A DNA stretch of 40,701 nt from Clostridiales bacterium (GTDB lineage: Bacteria > Bacillota > Clostridia > Caldicoprobacterales > DTU083). The position numbers and the translations under genes are program-made. The stretch is taken from positions 1 to 40,701 of the forward strand of contig DUOI01000039.1 of NCBI GenBank assembly GCA_012838915.1. Direction: 5' to 3'. The notes beneath the pieces were generated by a model, which saw nothing but the letters and a program-made list of their open reading frames with translations, was not told where the DNA came from and made no database searches. This document shows, one piece after another, positions 1 to 8,242 of the stretch; the first letter of the stretch is position 1; every line of letters begins with the position of its first letter.

Positions 1-379
1 CCTGCTTGCCATTTTCATGCAGATATTTTATTTGCGGATACAGTGGTGCAGTTCCTACGCCGCCGCCGATACAAAGGACCTTATCCAGCCTGTCCAAATC
101 CGACGGCCTTCCTAAGGGGCCGACAAAGTCACGGATGAAATCTCCTTCCTCCAGCCTGCCCAGATCGCGGGTGGTTTCTCCTACTTCCTGAAACAGAATG
201 GAAACCCATCCCTCTTTACGATTGAAGTCGGCTATAGTCAGAGGAATCCGCTCTCCGCCTTCCATAACCCGCAAAATGATAAACTGACCGGGCATGGCCT
301 TCCTGGCCACTAACGGTGCATCTATCCTCATGAACTTCATTGCCGGTGCCAAGGTTACCTTTTCCAAAATTTTATACAT
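1..379 (-). CDS. NfnA/SudB-like FAD/NAD-binding oxidoreductase subunit (partial, 5' part)
   Basis: This is the N-terminal 126 codons of a ferredoxin-NADP reductase-type flavoprotein, running off the left edge of the window. Seen: start MYKILEKVTLAP, an FAD-binding barrel with the R-I-P-L-T motif that normally holds the flavin, and the start of the nucleotide-binding domain with GGGVGTAPLYP. Known: this layout is that of NfnA/SudB, the small subunit of NADH-dependent ferredoxin:NADP+ oxidoreductase or sulfide dehydrogenase, about 280 residues long, with NfnB/SudA usually encoded next. Inference: the partner gene lies just outside the window. The related PyrK-type subunits share this fold and cannot be fully excluded. 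The start is the first ATG after a GGGGGCG purine run. It lies 51 bp downstream of the P-loop/Gls24 gene on the same strand. Confidence 0.8.
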   Translation of the reverse strand, partial: MYKILEKVTLAPAMKFMRIDAPLVARKAMPGQFIILRVMEGGERIPLTIADFNRKEGWVSILFQEVGETTRDLGRLEEGDFIRDFVGPLGRPSDLDRLDKVLCIGGGVGTAPLYPQIKYLHENGKQ

Positions 380-430
380 TTGCTTCGCCCCCGTTCCAGA
401 ATGAAATTGAAATGTTAAAACCGGTGCTGT

Positions 431-1258
431 CTATTGTGTATTCTTGGGTAAAACCACCCTTTTGGCAGCTGCGTTAACTGTAAGTATGTTCAAGCCGGTA
501 GCATATCCAACATCATCTGCCACCCGTTTCTGTATTTGTTCCAACACAATGTGAATCTGATATCCATATACAACCGTAATATCCAGGTCTATTGAAATTC
601 CGTCTTCCTGGCTGTTTATCTCGCATTTTTGAACCTTATGCACACCAGGTATATCCTGGGCACAATAAACAGCTATCGACTCAATAGCAGAATCGGCAAT
701 GTAAAACCGGCCGAAATAGCTGTAAGTCGGGCGCACCACTGTCTTTTCCAGGGTAACAATCTGCCTGCCCTTGCCCCTCACCCGGAAAATCCGCAGAGGG
801 TCGATAAAGAAACCGGAAAAATCCTTTCTGACTTCAAAGGTAGGTACAGGAATAATATGCTTCCCCTGTTCCCTGCGCTGCCTCAGAGCCAGGCTGATTT
901 CCCTGTGACTTGCTATGTCTTCAATCCGAATGATTTCTTCCACCGATGGCAGTTGAAGCCTCTGTACTATTTTTTCGATCATGGGAATGGATGTGCCCAA
1001 AATCAATATCGATGAGGGATTCTCAGATTGAAGGGCCTCCATTACTTGCGCAGCATGGCCGGGGTCCATGAATAATGCCCTGCGAATGGCAGCCAGTCTT
1101 GTTTTCTCCTTCTTTGCTGAAGTGCCTGCCAGAATTCTGGTTCCCTTAATTAAAAGGCCGTCATCTATTATATAGGAGATTCCCTTATTACTGGCAATTC
1201 CACCGGCCCGATAGCTCTTCCCCGTGCCGCTGGTGCCAACCAGTCCGTATATTTTCAA
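431..1258 (-). CDS. P-loop NTPase with C-terminal Asp23/Gls24-like domain
   Basis: The protein has about 275 residues. Residues 8-15 form a Walker A motif (GTSGTGKS) almost at the N-terminus. The last ~100 residues (from about FYIADSAIESIAVYCAQ) resemble the Asp23/Gls24 (DUF322) fold, with an alternating hydrophobic strand pattern and an IDLDITVVYG stretch. Known: Gls24 proteins are linked to the Gram-positive envelope and alkaline stress. The role of the ATPase fusion is not established to my knowledge. Start choice: I use the TTG at 1258-1256, 9 nt after AGAAGGGAG and 16 bp after the nth stop. It places the P-loop at the usual distance from the N-terminus. An in-frame ATG upstream (to 1354) would overlap nth by 80 bp and add residues with no family meaning. 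Probably cotranscribed with nth. Confidence 0.75.
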   Translation of the reverse strand: MKIYGLVGTSGTGKSYRAGGIASNKGISYIIDDGLLIKGTRILAGTSAKKEKTRLAAIRRALFMDPGHAAQVMEALQSENPSSILILGTSIPMIEKIVQRLQLPSVEEIIRIEDIASHREISLALRQRREQGKHIIPVPTFEVRKDFSGFFIDPLRIFRVRGKGRQIVTLEKTVVRPTYSYFGRFYIADSAIESIAVYCAQDIPGVHKVQKCEINSQEDGISIDLDITVVYGYQIHIVLEQIQKRVADDVGYATGLNILTVNAAAKRVVLPKNTQ

Positions 1259-1274
1259 TAATGGTTTCTCCCTT

Positions 1275-1982
1275 CTATTGCTCAGATTCAGGCCGCCTGG
1301 AAGCCTGTCCCTCATTTCGGTACCTGCATAAATGCTGAAGGAAGCAGTTTTCACAATCGGGTTTTCTGGCCTTGCATATCCTGCGCCCGTGGTAGATCAG
1401 CCAATGGTGCGCTTCCGACCATTTTTCCCTGGGGATATTCTCCATCAATTGTTGCTCGGTTTTCAGTACATCCGCAGCAGCAGCCAGACCAAGGCGGTTG
1501 GAAACCCTGAAAACATGAGTATCAACCGCTATGGCATCCTTACCGAAAGCGTTGCTCAGTACAACATTGGCGGTTTTTCTGCCTACACCGGGCAGGCTTA
1601 TTAGAGATTCCATATCACCGGGAACCTGACCGCCATGCTTGGCCAGCAATAATTTACAGGTTTCAATAATGTTCCTGCTCTTGGTTTTGTAAAACCCACA
1701 GCTATGGATTTCCTTTCCCAGCTCTTCGGGTGTCAGGGCGGCCATCTCAGCCGGACCGGGATATTTACCAAACAAACCCGGGGTAACCTTGTTAACCTGC
1801 CTGTCGGTACATTGGGCTGCCAGGATAGTTGCTATCAGCAGTTCAAAGGGATTTTTGTAGTTAAGCTCAGTAGTTGCATCTGAATAATGCTCTTCCAACA
1901 GCCTTAGTATTTCTTTTATCTTTGCATGTTTATCACTGCGATAATCTATATCATTTCGATGGTATTGTGTTTTATCCATCAT
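1275..1982 (-). CDS. nth: Endonuclease III (DNA glycosylase/AP lyase)
   Basis: The protein has 235 residues, close to the usual 210-220 with a short N-terminal extension. It removes oxidised pyrimidines and cleaves the resulting abasic site in base-excision repair. Seen: helix-hairpin-helix LPGVGRKTANVV containing the catalytic Lys, the downstream catalytic Asp in AVDTHVFR, and a C-terminal 4Fe-4S loop with Cys spacing C-x6-C-x2-C-x5-C (CKARKPDC..C..HLC). All key residues are present, so the enzyme should be active. The gene is followed by the P-loop/Gls24 gene 16 bp away, suggesting one transcript. The start at MMDKTQ follows a gagtaaatg context; the second ATG is also possible. Confidence 0.97.
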   Translation of the reverse strand: MMDKTQYHRNDIDYRSDKHAKIKEILRLLEEHYSDATTELNYKNPFELLIATILAAQCTDRQVNKVTPGLFGKYPGPAEMAALTPEELGKEIHSCGFYKTKSRNIIETCKLLLAKHGGQVPGDMESLISLPGVGRKTANVVLSNAFGKDAIAVDTHVFRVSNRLGLAAAADVLKTEQQLMENIPREKWSEAHHWLIYHGRRICKARKPDCENCFLQHLCRYRNEGQASRRPESEQ

Positions 1983-2146
1983 TTACTCCTGTCACCGGTC
2001 TTTCGTTCCACAGCCCATAAGAAATATTGTCAGGGAAAGCCTGTTCTTACGTTTATTTGATTATTATACTATACGCTTTGATTTAAGTCTAGAAACCATT
2101 TATTACTCTCAATCCTGATAGTAATTTTACGCTAACTCATTACAGT

Positions 2147-2193
2147 AAAAAGACAGTTGCAGAACCCGGCCTGCAGGTGCAAAGCCGGGTTTA
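2147..2193 (-). terminator. Probable terminator hairpin of the glycosyltransferase gene
   Basis: An 8-bp perfect stem, AACCCGGC (2163-2170) with GCCGGGTT (2184-2191), overlaps the stop codon of the glycosyltransferase gene. A five-T tract follows on the minus strand only after 11 nt (2151-2147), so it is either a weak intrinsic terminator or an mRNA 3'-end stabiliser. Confidence 0.5.
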
Positions 2194-3339
2194 CCGCTTA
2201 TCAGGCTCAGGTAGTATATAAGTTTGGGAATAGAAGCTTTCCTTTGTTTTCGGTTGACAGTCGTCTGCAAGTACCTGCTCATAAGCTTCCAATGTATCCC
2301 GGGCTGTTTTCTCCCATGTAAAGCGTTCTCTTATATATGTTTTCAACTCAAAATCCTTGCCTTCCTTTTCGGATTCTGCACTCCTCCTCTCATCCTCGGT
2401 TGACTGTTCATTTTTTCCTTCCACGTTTTTTTCAACAATATTTGTTTGCTGCCTCATTGCAGCCAATATGCCCTCTCTTATGGAATCCAGACTGTCCGGC
2501 TCCACATATACTGCCCTGTCTTCAAAATATTCCCGGGTTCCACCGAGAGAAGTTATCACCACTGGCGTACCCGATGCAGCAGCCTCCAGGCTTGTCAATC
2601 CCACTGTTTCAAACCAGCTGGGCTGGGCATGAACCCTTGCTGCGCAGTATGCCGATGCCAGTTCCCTTTGGTTCATGGGAGGAATATACTTTACACAACC
2701 GTCTGCTGCCTCTGCGCATTCTATGGCATATCTCCTGTCGTTTACAGGTCCGATCAGAACAATAGGTATATTCAAATCCTTAACGGCTCGAATCAGTGAA
2801 AGTTGATTCTTAATGGGAGACAATCTGCCCACACAAAGTATGAAGTTCTCAATCCCAAACTTGCTTACAAACCGGTCCTTGTCCGCATCAAAGAATACCG
2901 GATCCACCCCGTGATATATGATTTTCTCCCTTGTATCAACCATGAGGATATTTTGAATCCATTCCCATTCCTTCTTTGAATTGGGCAGCAGCATATGACT
3001 GCCTTGAAGCATTTCCCTCCGAAAAAGATTCTCCGCCCTCCATGCCGCCAGCCTGGCAGGTTTGTTTTGATAATACCGGTGCATGTCAATAAAAATCGGT
3101 GAAATAACGATTTTCTTTTTTTGATTCATCGCATTCTTATAGAATCCATATGCCTCGGGAAGACGGGTAGTGTTAAAAATATGTATCAGATCAAACTCAT
3201 TCAGGCTTATGTCCTGTCGGGAACTGATACACACATCTACACCCAGTTTTTCCAGGTATGTTTTTGTCATTAACATTTGGACACTGTCACCGGACGGGCT
3301 GTCCCTGTAACCCGGCCTGATCTGAAACAATACCTTCAC
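2191..3339 (-). CDS. Glycosyltransferase family 4 (GT-B fold)
   Basis: The protein has about 382 residues and transfers a sugar from a nucleotide sugar to a glycan or lipid acceptor in the cytosol. Seen: an N-terminal acceptor-binding half beginning KVLFQIRPGY, the hinge sequence ILCVGRLSPIKNQ, and the C-terminal donor site with the E-x7-E motif in WFETVGLTSLEAAASG followed by TPVV. These are GT4 hallmarks. Acceptor and donor cannot be read from sequence. A Glu/Lys/Ser-rich low-complexity insertion (roughly NVEGKNEQSTEDERR) sits near the C-terminus, unusual for the family. Start choice: the GTG at 3339-3337 has GGAGGAG 5 nt upstream, whereas the longer ATG start (3390) has no ribosome site. 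It is divergent from the secreted CAP protein. Confidence 0.88.
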   Translation of the reverse strand: MKVLFQIRPGYRDSPSGDSVQMLMTKTYLEKLGVDVCISSRQDISLNEFDLIHIFNTTRLPEAYGFYKNAMNQKKKIVISPIFIDMHRYYQNKPARLAAWRAENLFRREMLQGSHMLLPNSKKEWEWIQNILMVDTREKIIYHGVDPVFFDADKDRFVSKFGIENFILCVGRLSPIKNQLSLIRAVKDLNIPIVLIGPVNDRRYAIECAEAADGCVKYIPPMNQRELASAYCAARVHAQPSWFETVGLTSLEAAASGTPVVITSLGGTREYFEDRAVYVEPDSLDSIREGILAAMRQQTNIVEKNVEGKNEQSTEDERRSAESEKEGKDFELKTYIRERFTWEKTARDTLEAYEQVLADDCQPKTKESFYSQTYILPEPDKR

Positions 3340-3471
3340 TATTTCTCCTCCATTTCTGGCATAAATTACATTCCCCTGGGTAGTTGACATAATCTATTCC
3401 GCATGTTACGATTTTATTACAAAATTGTTACGCGCAGTTTTACAAACTTTAGAAAGTGAGGTACTATCATA

Positions 3472-4215
3472 ATGAAGAAACTAAGAACAATTGCTATTTT
3501 AGCAGCTGTTATGGCTATCGCATTCATGCCCTTGCAAGGCGCAATGGCAGCAAGTAAATATGTGGAATACAATGGTGTTAAGGTTTACTATGGCAACAAT
3601 GCCTGGCAGCAAACCCAAAACCGTGGAATTAAAATTATATACAATTGGTTTAACAAGTTTGTAAAATGTGACGACAACCAGTCACAGCCTGCTCCTGCAC
3701 CAACGCCGGCGCCTACTCCAAAGCCCACACCTGCTCCTACTCCGGCTCCGACTCCAAAACCTACACCTGCTCCTACCCCGGCTCCGACTCCCAAGCCCAC
3801 TCCTGCTCCCACAGAAGGTTCAGGACAAGCTTCCGGATATCAGTTGAGTGCTTCCGAGCAGAAGATGGTTGACCTGGTAAATCAGGAACGTGCCAAGGCA
3901 GGCGTTGCTCCTTTGAAGGTGGATCCGGAACTGAGCCGTGTTGCACGGATCAAGTCACAGGATATGAGGGACAATAACTACTTCTCCCACACTTCACCTA
4001 CCTACGGCAGTCCATTTGATATGATGAAGAGCTTTGGAATCAGCTACCGTACAGCAGGTGAAAACATAGCAAAGCACAGCAGCGTAGAAAGTGCACATGC
4101 AGGCCTGATGAATTCTGACGGACACAGAAAGAATATCTTAAACCCCAACTTTACACATATCGGGATAGGTATCGTTGACGGAAGATACTACACCCAGATG
4201 TTTATCGGAAGGTAA
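3472..4215 (+). CDS. Secreted CAP-domain (SCP/PR1, YkwD-like) protein with Pro-rich linker
   Basis: The protein has 247 residues. Seen: a signal peptide (KKLR, hydrophobic core, AMA/AS near residue 26), a short domain with [10 protein letters not shown], then a linker of PAPTP/KPTP repeats (about residues 75-114), then a CAP domain from about residue 125. CAP-type motifs present are [21 protein letters not shown] and [16 protein letters not shown]. Known: bacterial CAP proteins of this type (B. subtilis YkwD) are secreted or wall-associated, and many are found in spore-formers. Their biochemical activity is poorly defined. The Pro/Thr linker probably spans the wall or is glycosylated (inference). 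It ends in a clear intrinsic terminator. Confidence 0.9.
   Translation: MKKLRTIAILAAVMAIAFMPLQGAMAASKYVEYNGVKVYYGNNAWQQTQNRGIKIIYNWFNKFVKCDDNQSQPAPAPTPAPTPKPTPAPTPAPTPKPTPAPTPAPTPKPTPAPTEGSGQASGYQLSASEQKMVDLVNQERAKAGVAPLKVDPELSRVARIKSQDMRDNNYFSHTSPTYGSPFDMMKSFGISYRTAGENIAKHSSVESAHAGLMNSDGHRKNILNPNFTHIGIGIVDGRYYTQMFIGR
3694..3801 (+). repeat. Three 36-nt tandem repeats encoding the Pro/Thr linker
   Basis: Units at 3694-3729, 3730-3765 and 3766-3801 each encode [12 protein letters not shown], followed by a partial fourth unit (CCTGCTCCCACA). Units 2 and 3 differ at only a few, mostly synonymous, bases. Repeat number is likely to vary between strains by slippage (inference). Confidence 0.9.
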
Positions 4216-4225
4216 AGAACTTCAA

Positions 4226-4258
4226 AAGAAAAGCCGGTTTTACCGGCTTTTCTTTTTT
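4226..4258. terminator. Bidirectional intrinsic terminator
   Basis: AAAAGCCGG (4229-4237) pairs with CCGGCTTTT (4243-4251) around a short loop, flanked by A-rich sequence on the left and TTTTTT on the right. It lies between the convergent CAP-protein gene and the cysteine-rich orphan and can serve both. Confidence 0.88.
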
Positions 4259-4259
4259 A

Positions 4260-4895
4260 TTACGGTACCTCCAAATCCTGCATCTGCAGCGGGAAGAAAT
4301 CGGGCAAAGGTCTTCTTTGAAATATGTCGCAGGCATCCTCCGGTGAGAATTCAGTACACTCACGGGGCGGCGGGCAGTACCCAAAGGATTGAACCAGTAA
4401 TTGTACAAATCCGACAACCTTTACAACAACAAAGACGCCGATAGCCAGGATTACCTGGTCACCAACAATTTGTTTATTTAGTGTTTCGCTCCGGGTCTCA
4501 ATTACAATGCGGAAGGAAAACTCGGATGGTGCCTGTGGCAGGAATACCTCAATATCTTTGGGGAATTCAACATAATCACTTATAGTAACCGGTTCCTTTT
4601 TTTCCTTATCATAAACAGTTACCGTAAAAGGCACGCGGAAAACAAAACGAACACGTGCAAAATTTTCCCGCAGCGGGCTGATATCCAGAGTGCCGTCTAC
4701 AATAAAACCTGCTCCATAAACAACATTCACATCGCCCATTATGCTTTTGCAGGGAAGGTCTACTACCTTAGAAGGCTCGCATTCTCTCTGAAAACAGGCG
4801 TCAAAAACTTTATCCGTCAAGATGCACTCGGGACGAAGCTCATACGGTTCTGGTGCGCAATGATGCTTTTCAAACAAATCCCTTTCAAATTCCAT
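4260..4895 (-). CDS. Cysteine-rich conserved hypothetical protein with hydrophobic segment
   Basis: The protein has 211 residues and I cannot assign its function. Seen: eight cysteines at about residues 13, 24, 34, 39, 49, 174, 180 and 189, that is a cluster at each end and none in the middle. The central part is beta-rich (VRFVFRVPFTVTVYD). A hydrophobic stretch at ~146-169 (ILAIGVFVVVKVVGFVQLL) leads into GYCPPPREC. The middle loosely recalls the SPOCS/DUF3794 type of spore-coat-associated strand domain, but I would not assert that. A soluble or spore-surface protein with disulfide- or metal-bound ends is as plausible as a membrane protein. Start: ATG 9 nt after AAGGGGGT. It has no cotranscribed neighbour. 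Confidence 0.75.
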   Translation of the reverse strand: MEFERDLFEKHHCAPEPYELRPECILTDKVFDACFQRECEPSKVVDLPCKSIMGDVNVVYGAGFIVDGTLDISPLRENFARVRFVFRVPFTVTVYDKEKKEPVTISDYVEFPKDIEVFLPQAPSEFSFRIVIETRSETLNKQIVGDQVILAIGVFVVVKVVGFVQLLVQSFGYCPPPRECTEFSPEDACDIFQRRPLPDFFPLQMQDLEVP

Positions 4896-5083
4896 CTATT
4901 TTACCCCCTTTTATCCTCAACAATATGGATTGATCACATATATTCATTTACAATTCCATAATATGAACCAATACCTAAATGGTGCAAAATACCGTCAAAT
5001 TTTAATTGCCCCTGGATACCTCCTTACCAGGATACATATATCCCCCGATTCATTGTTAAGGTTTATCCTAATATACTGATTTT

Positions 5084-5111
5084 TTGTAATATATTGATTT
5101 CCATCTATATA
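5084..5111 (+). promoter_or_regulatory. Possible sigma-A-type promoter
   Basis: TTGTAA (5084-5089), a 16-nt spacer, then TATATA (5106-5111), about 60 nt before the beta-propeller-like gene. The whole region is AT-rich, so chance matches are likely. Confidence 0.3.
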
Positions 5112-5171
5112 TATATTATTTAGATGGCTTGTTTTAATTTGAGCCGTTAACAAAACCAGGTGGTGAGATTT

Positions 5172-6692
5172 ATGGGTATTAGCAACGGCACACATCATGT
5201 AATCAGATTCAGCAGCGGAGAAATATGGTATTTCAGTTTTTCCCCTAACCGGGGTATCATGGTACAGCAACTGGATAGGAACAGCACATGGAAGCAGTCT
5301 TACGAATTGATTTCCAATGCGCAGGAAGACTTTTCAGTCAGCATCGACAATCAGGATCGCCTGCATCTGATTTGCTTCTCCAAAAAGGGTGAACTTCAAT
5401 ATCTACTATATAATGATACCGGCTGGTCCAAACAGGTTCTGTCCGTTTATAAGCCTACCAGGTATACCATACGCTATCCAGTGGTGATCCCCATTAAGAA
5501 TAGAATTCATATCCTGTTTGCCATCGGGAAAGCCTTTAATACGGGTTACTGGTCCTTACAGCATTATTATTGGGATGAGACTTCCTGGCATTCTACAGAA
5601 ATAACAAAAGTAACAGCAGGGTATCGGTTAAGCCCCTTCTATGTGGATATGTCCGATAAACATATTCATCTGGTATACCGGGGCCTGACCACCAACAGGT
5701 ATCAAATATTTTATTCCAGATACCATTTGGATCATGGCATATGGAGCACACCGGAGAATGTTACCTATGATTCAATTGACTGCAACATGCCATCCATATT
5801 AATCCGGGATGATTTATTGCATTTAGCCTGGACTTCCCTGTCCAAAAACGATTTGGTTGTGAAATATAAGAACAGGACAGTTCGCAGCCTGGGCAAAATG
5901 GATTGGAGTCCGGAAATCCAGCTTAATAATCCGGGCAGTACTGCTACCTTACCCCGGCTTATCTGGTTGGAAGAAAAGATATGGTGCATATGGTATCAAA
6001 ACGATACATTGTACTGCAGCAGTTCAGAAGATCGGGGATTAAAATGGAGTACACCTGCGGAACTTCAAACCCGCTATGGTACCAGCTTTCAATATATTCA
6101 CTATTCCACCAACCATCCCAGGGATAAGCGGCTTTTTCAACTTCAATGGATATTGGGAAATGTGGAAGAAACCCTGTCCCTTCCCTTAGTGGAGTCTTAT
6201 ATGGATTTGCCTGAATATATCCCCAATGCTCCTGCAACGGATTGGCACGAAGATATAATCAGGCCATCAATCGATCAGACTGACGACAGTCCAAAAGCAG
6301 AGTCCGTTGACAATCATGTTGACGTCAAAGAAACCTCAGCCATAGAACCCCCTGCTCCTACCGAAAAAAACAGAACCGTCCCCAATGTCCGAGCTGCCCT
6401 CGAAAGCAGAACCATGCCCGGTGTCCCTGGTGCTCATCAGTCCCTGGAGAATATCCTGCTCAATGAATTTGAGCGACAGGAAGAATTCAATTACTCCCTC
6501 ATCACCAAACTGGATGAACATTCCAGAATTGGCAGCTCAGTATTGGAAGACAGCAGACAAATCATAACATTATTAAAGGAAAACAAGGAAATGCTCCAGG
6601 CTTTGAAAAAAGACATGGAGCAGGTTAAGCAGGATACCAGGCAGCTCAAAGCCCGGGGTTTGCTGAGACGTCTGTTCCATAACGGGTACTGA
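5172..6692 (+). CDS. Putative beta-propeller (BNR/sialidase-like) protein with C-terminal coiled coil
   Basis: The protein has about 506 residues. Residues ~1-330 contain repeated blade-like units of about 45-50 residues, each with a D/N-x-x-H-x-x-x pattern (NQDRLHLICF, KNRIHILFA, DKHIHLVYRG, RDDLLHLAWT, EKIWCIWY). This is the look of BNR or sialidase-type propellers. A low-complexity Pro/Glu region follows (~350-415), then a heptad-rich helix (~430-495, LITKLDEHSR through VKQDTRQLK) likely to form a coiled coil. There is no signal peptide, no membrane segment and no recognisable catalytic set, so a cytosolic or spore-associated scaffold is more likely than a secreted sialidase (inference). 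Start: ATG at 5172 after AGGTGGTGA; the in-frame GTG at 5160 lies inside that site. Confidence 0.75.
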   Translation: MGISNGTHHVIRFSSGEIWYFSFSPNRGIMVQQLDRNSTWKQSYELISNAQEDFSVSIDNQDRLHLICFSKKGELQYLLYNDTGWSKQVLSVYKPTRYTIRYPVVIPIKNRIHILFAIGKAFNTGYWSLQHYYWDETSWHSTEITKVTAGYRLSPFYVDMSDKHIHLVYRGLTTNRYQIFYSRYHLDHGIWSTPENVTYDSIDCNMPSILIRDDLLHLAWTSLSKNDLVVKYKNRTVRSLGKMDWSPEIQLNNPGSTATLPRLIWLEEKIWCIWYQNDTLYCSSSEDRGLKWSTPAELQTRYGTSFQYIHYSTNHPRDKRLFQLQWILGNVEETLSLPLVESYMDLPEYIPNAPATDWHEDIIRPSIDQTDDSPKAESVDNHVDVKETSAIEPPAPTEKNRTVPNVRAALESRTMPGVPGAHQSLENILLNEFERQEEFNYSLITKLDEHSRIGSSVLEDSRQIITLLKENKEMLQALKKDMEQVKQDTRQLKARGLLRRLFHNGY

Positions 6693-6730
6693 TGACGCAA
6701 TAACCGAAAATATACAATTTGACAGGCCGG

Positions 6731-7003
6731 TTAAATCGGTATGCGAGTGATCCTGGTTTCAGAACCGGTCCTTTCCAAATGATAACAACCTGTAATAGGG
6801 CTATTGAATTGCTTGTATATCCTTATAACCCTATCTGTCATATATGGGGAAAATCGCAGGGACAGCCCGCAGCCTAACAGGATTTCCTTGGGCGTTGACA
6901 TAATCTGCGAAGCAATACCGTGATCACGTAGAATCTTACTGAAATGAAAAGCATGCTGTCTTGATCGGAAAGAGAGAATATCGAACTTTTCCTGTAAAGG
7001 CAT
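6731..7003 (-). CDS. DUF3343 protein (putative Se/S carrier-like)
   Basis: The protein has 90 residues. Seen: the DUF3343 core with FRSRQHAFHFSKILRDHG, then STPKEILLGCGLSLRF carrying a single Cys at residue 45. Known: DUF3343 proteins are small, occur in Clostridia, and are often encoded beside a class V aminotransferase/cysteine desulfurase or selenium genes. The conserved Cys is thought to carry sulfur or selenium. Here the cysteine desulfurase gene starts divergently 99 bp away, supporting that link. Start choice: ATG at 7003, 9 nt after GGAG. The upstream GTG at 7012 would leave no spacing. Confidence 0.85.
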   Translation of the reverse strand: MPLQEKFDILSFRSRQHAFHFSKILRDHGIASQIMSTPKEILLGCGLSLRFSPYMTDRVIRIYKQFNSPITGCYHLERTGSETRITRIPI

Positions 7004-7102
7004 TTGCCTCACTCCTTTGAATCCCTAGGTGTATATTACCGTATACCTACCAATATATTTTCAAATTAAATGAATTGTTACTTCTACAGCAGGAGGTTCC
7101 AA

Positions 7103-8242
7103 ATGATCTATATGGATAATGCTGCTACCACCTGGCCCAAACCGCCGGAGGTAATACGCGCTGTTACCGGATGCATGGAAAACTACGGAGCAAATCCGGG
7201 CAGATCCGGACATAAAATGGCTGTACAGGCAGGCCAAATCCTACTCTATACCCGGGAAATGCTGTGCCAGCTTTTTCACGTACCTGACCCTTTCCGGATT
7301 ATTTTTACCTACAATTGTACCGACAGCCTAAATCTGGCCATTAAGGGCAGTGTATTACCCGGAGATCATGTGATTACCACCTCAATGGAGCATAATGCTG
7401 CTGCCCGTCCCTTAAAAGAACTGGAGAAACATGGCTTGGAGCTGACAATTGTTCAAGCCGGCCCGGATGGCAGCCTTGACCCGGATGACATTAAAAAGGC
7501 CATTAAAGCAAACACCCGTCTGATTGTCACCACCCATGCCTCCAATGTTACCGGAACCATCCTCCCAATCGAGGATATCGGAAAAATTGCCAGAAGTCAT
7601 GGCATACCATATCTGATAGATGCTGCGCAGACCGCCGGGGTTTTGCCCATTGACCTTTCCGAACTGCCGGTGGATTTGATGGCATTCCCCGGGCATAAAG
7701 GTCTGCTTGGCCCTCAAGGAACGGGGGGACTATACATTCATCCTGAAATAAAGCTGCGCGCTGTTCGTGAGGGAGGTACCGGCAGCCAGTCAGAAAGCGT
7801 ATTCCAGCCTGATATCCTGCCGGACAAATATGAATCAGGCACCATGAACACACCGGGCATTGCAGGCTTAGGAGCAGGTGTCAGACAATTATTAAAGGAA
7901 GGGCAGTCAAAAATTCTTTCCCATGAAAACAGACTGGGAAAGCTCTTTCTTGAGGCCCTTTCCCACATAAAGAAAATCAAGATTTATGGGCCTTCGGATA
8001 TTTCTAAGCGAACCGGTATCATTTCCGTTAATATAGAAAACAAGGACTCTTCGGAGGTTGCCAATTTGCTTGATGAACGATATAACATTGCTGTCAGGGG
8101 AGGTCTGCACTGTGCTCCTCTTGCCCATAATACTATCGGGACCTTCCGCCAGGGCACGGTCCGTTTCAGCTACGGGGTGTTCAATCGTTTGGATGAAGTA
8201 AAAAGCTGTATACGGGCTCTAGAGGAGATCAGCAGGGATTGA
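7103..8242 (+). CDS. Cysteine desulfurase-like class V aminotransferase (PLP)
   Basis: The protein has 379 residues, of the NifS/Csd-like group of fold-type I PLP enzymes. It is expected to take sulfur (or selenium) from cysteine (or selenocysteine) and pass it on as a persulfide/selenide. Seen: N-terminal YMDNAATTWPKP, His97 in MEHNA that stacks on PLP, Asp173 in LIDAAQT, the Schiff-base Lys199 in FPGHKGLLGPQG, and Cys337 in RGGLHCAPLAH. The latter is the typical loop of the CsdB/SufS-like clostridial group (TIGR01977 type). Start: ATG at 7103 directly after AGGAGG. It is divergent from the DUF3343 gene, its likely acceptor partner. Its 3' end overlaps the convergent adenylyltransferase gene by 24 bp. 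Confidence 0.92.
   Translation: MIYMDNAATTWPKPPEVIRAVTGCMENYGANPGRSGHKMAVQAGQILLYTREMLCQLFHVPDPFRIIFTYNCTDSLNLAIKGSVLPGDHVITTSMEHNAAARPLKELEKHGLELTIVQAGPDGSLDPDDIKKAIKANTRLIVTTHASNVTGTILPIEDIGKIARSHGIPYLIDAAQTAGVLPIDLSELPVDLMAFPGHKGLLGPQGTGGLYIHPEIKLRAVREGGTGSQSESVFQPDILPDKYESGTMNTPGIAGLGAGVRQLLKEGQSKILSHENRLGKLFLEALSHIKKIKIYGPSDISKRTGIISVNIENKDSSEVANLLDERYNIAVRGGLHCAPLAHNTIGTFRQGTVRFSYGVFNRLDEVKSCIRALEEISRD

Noticed and set aside
4995-5270. 91-codon minus-strand ORF in the intergenic region before the propeller-like gene
   Set aside because: It overlaps the start of a well-supported gene by 99 bp, has an irregular composition and no ribosome site.
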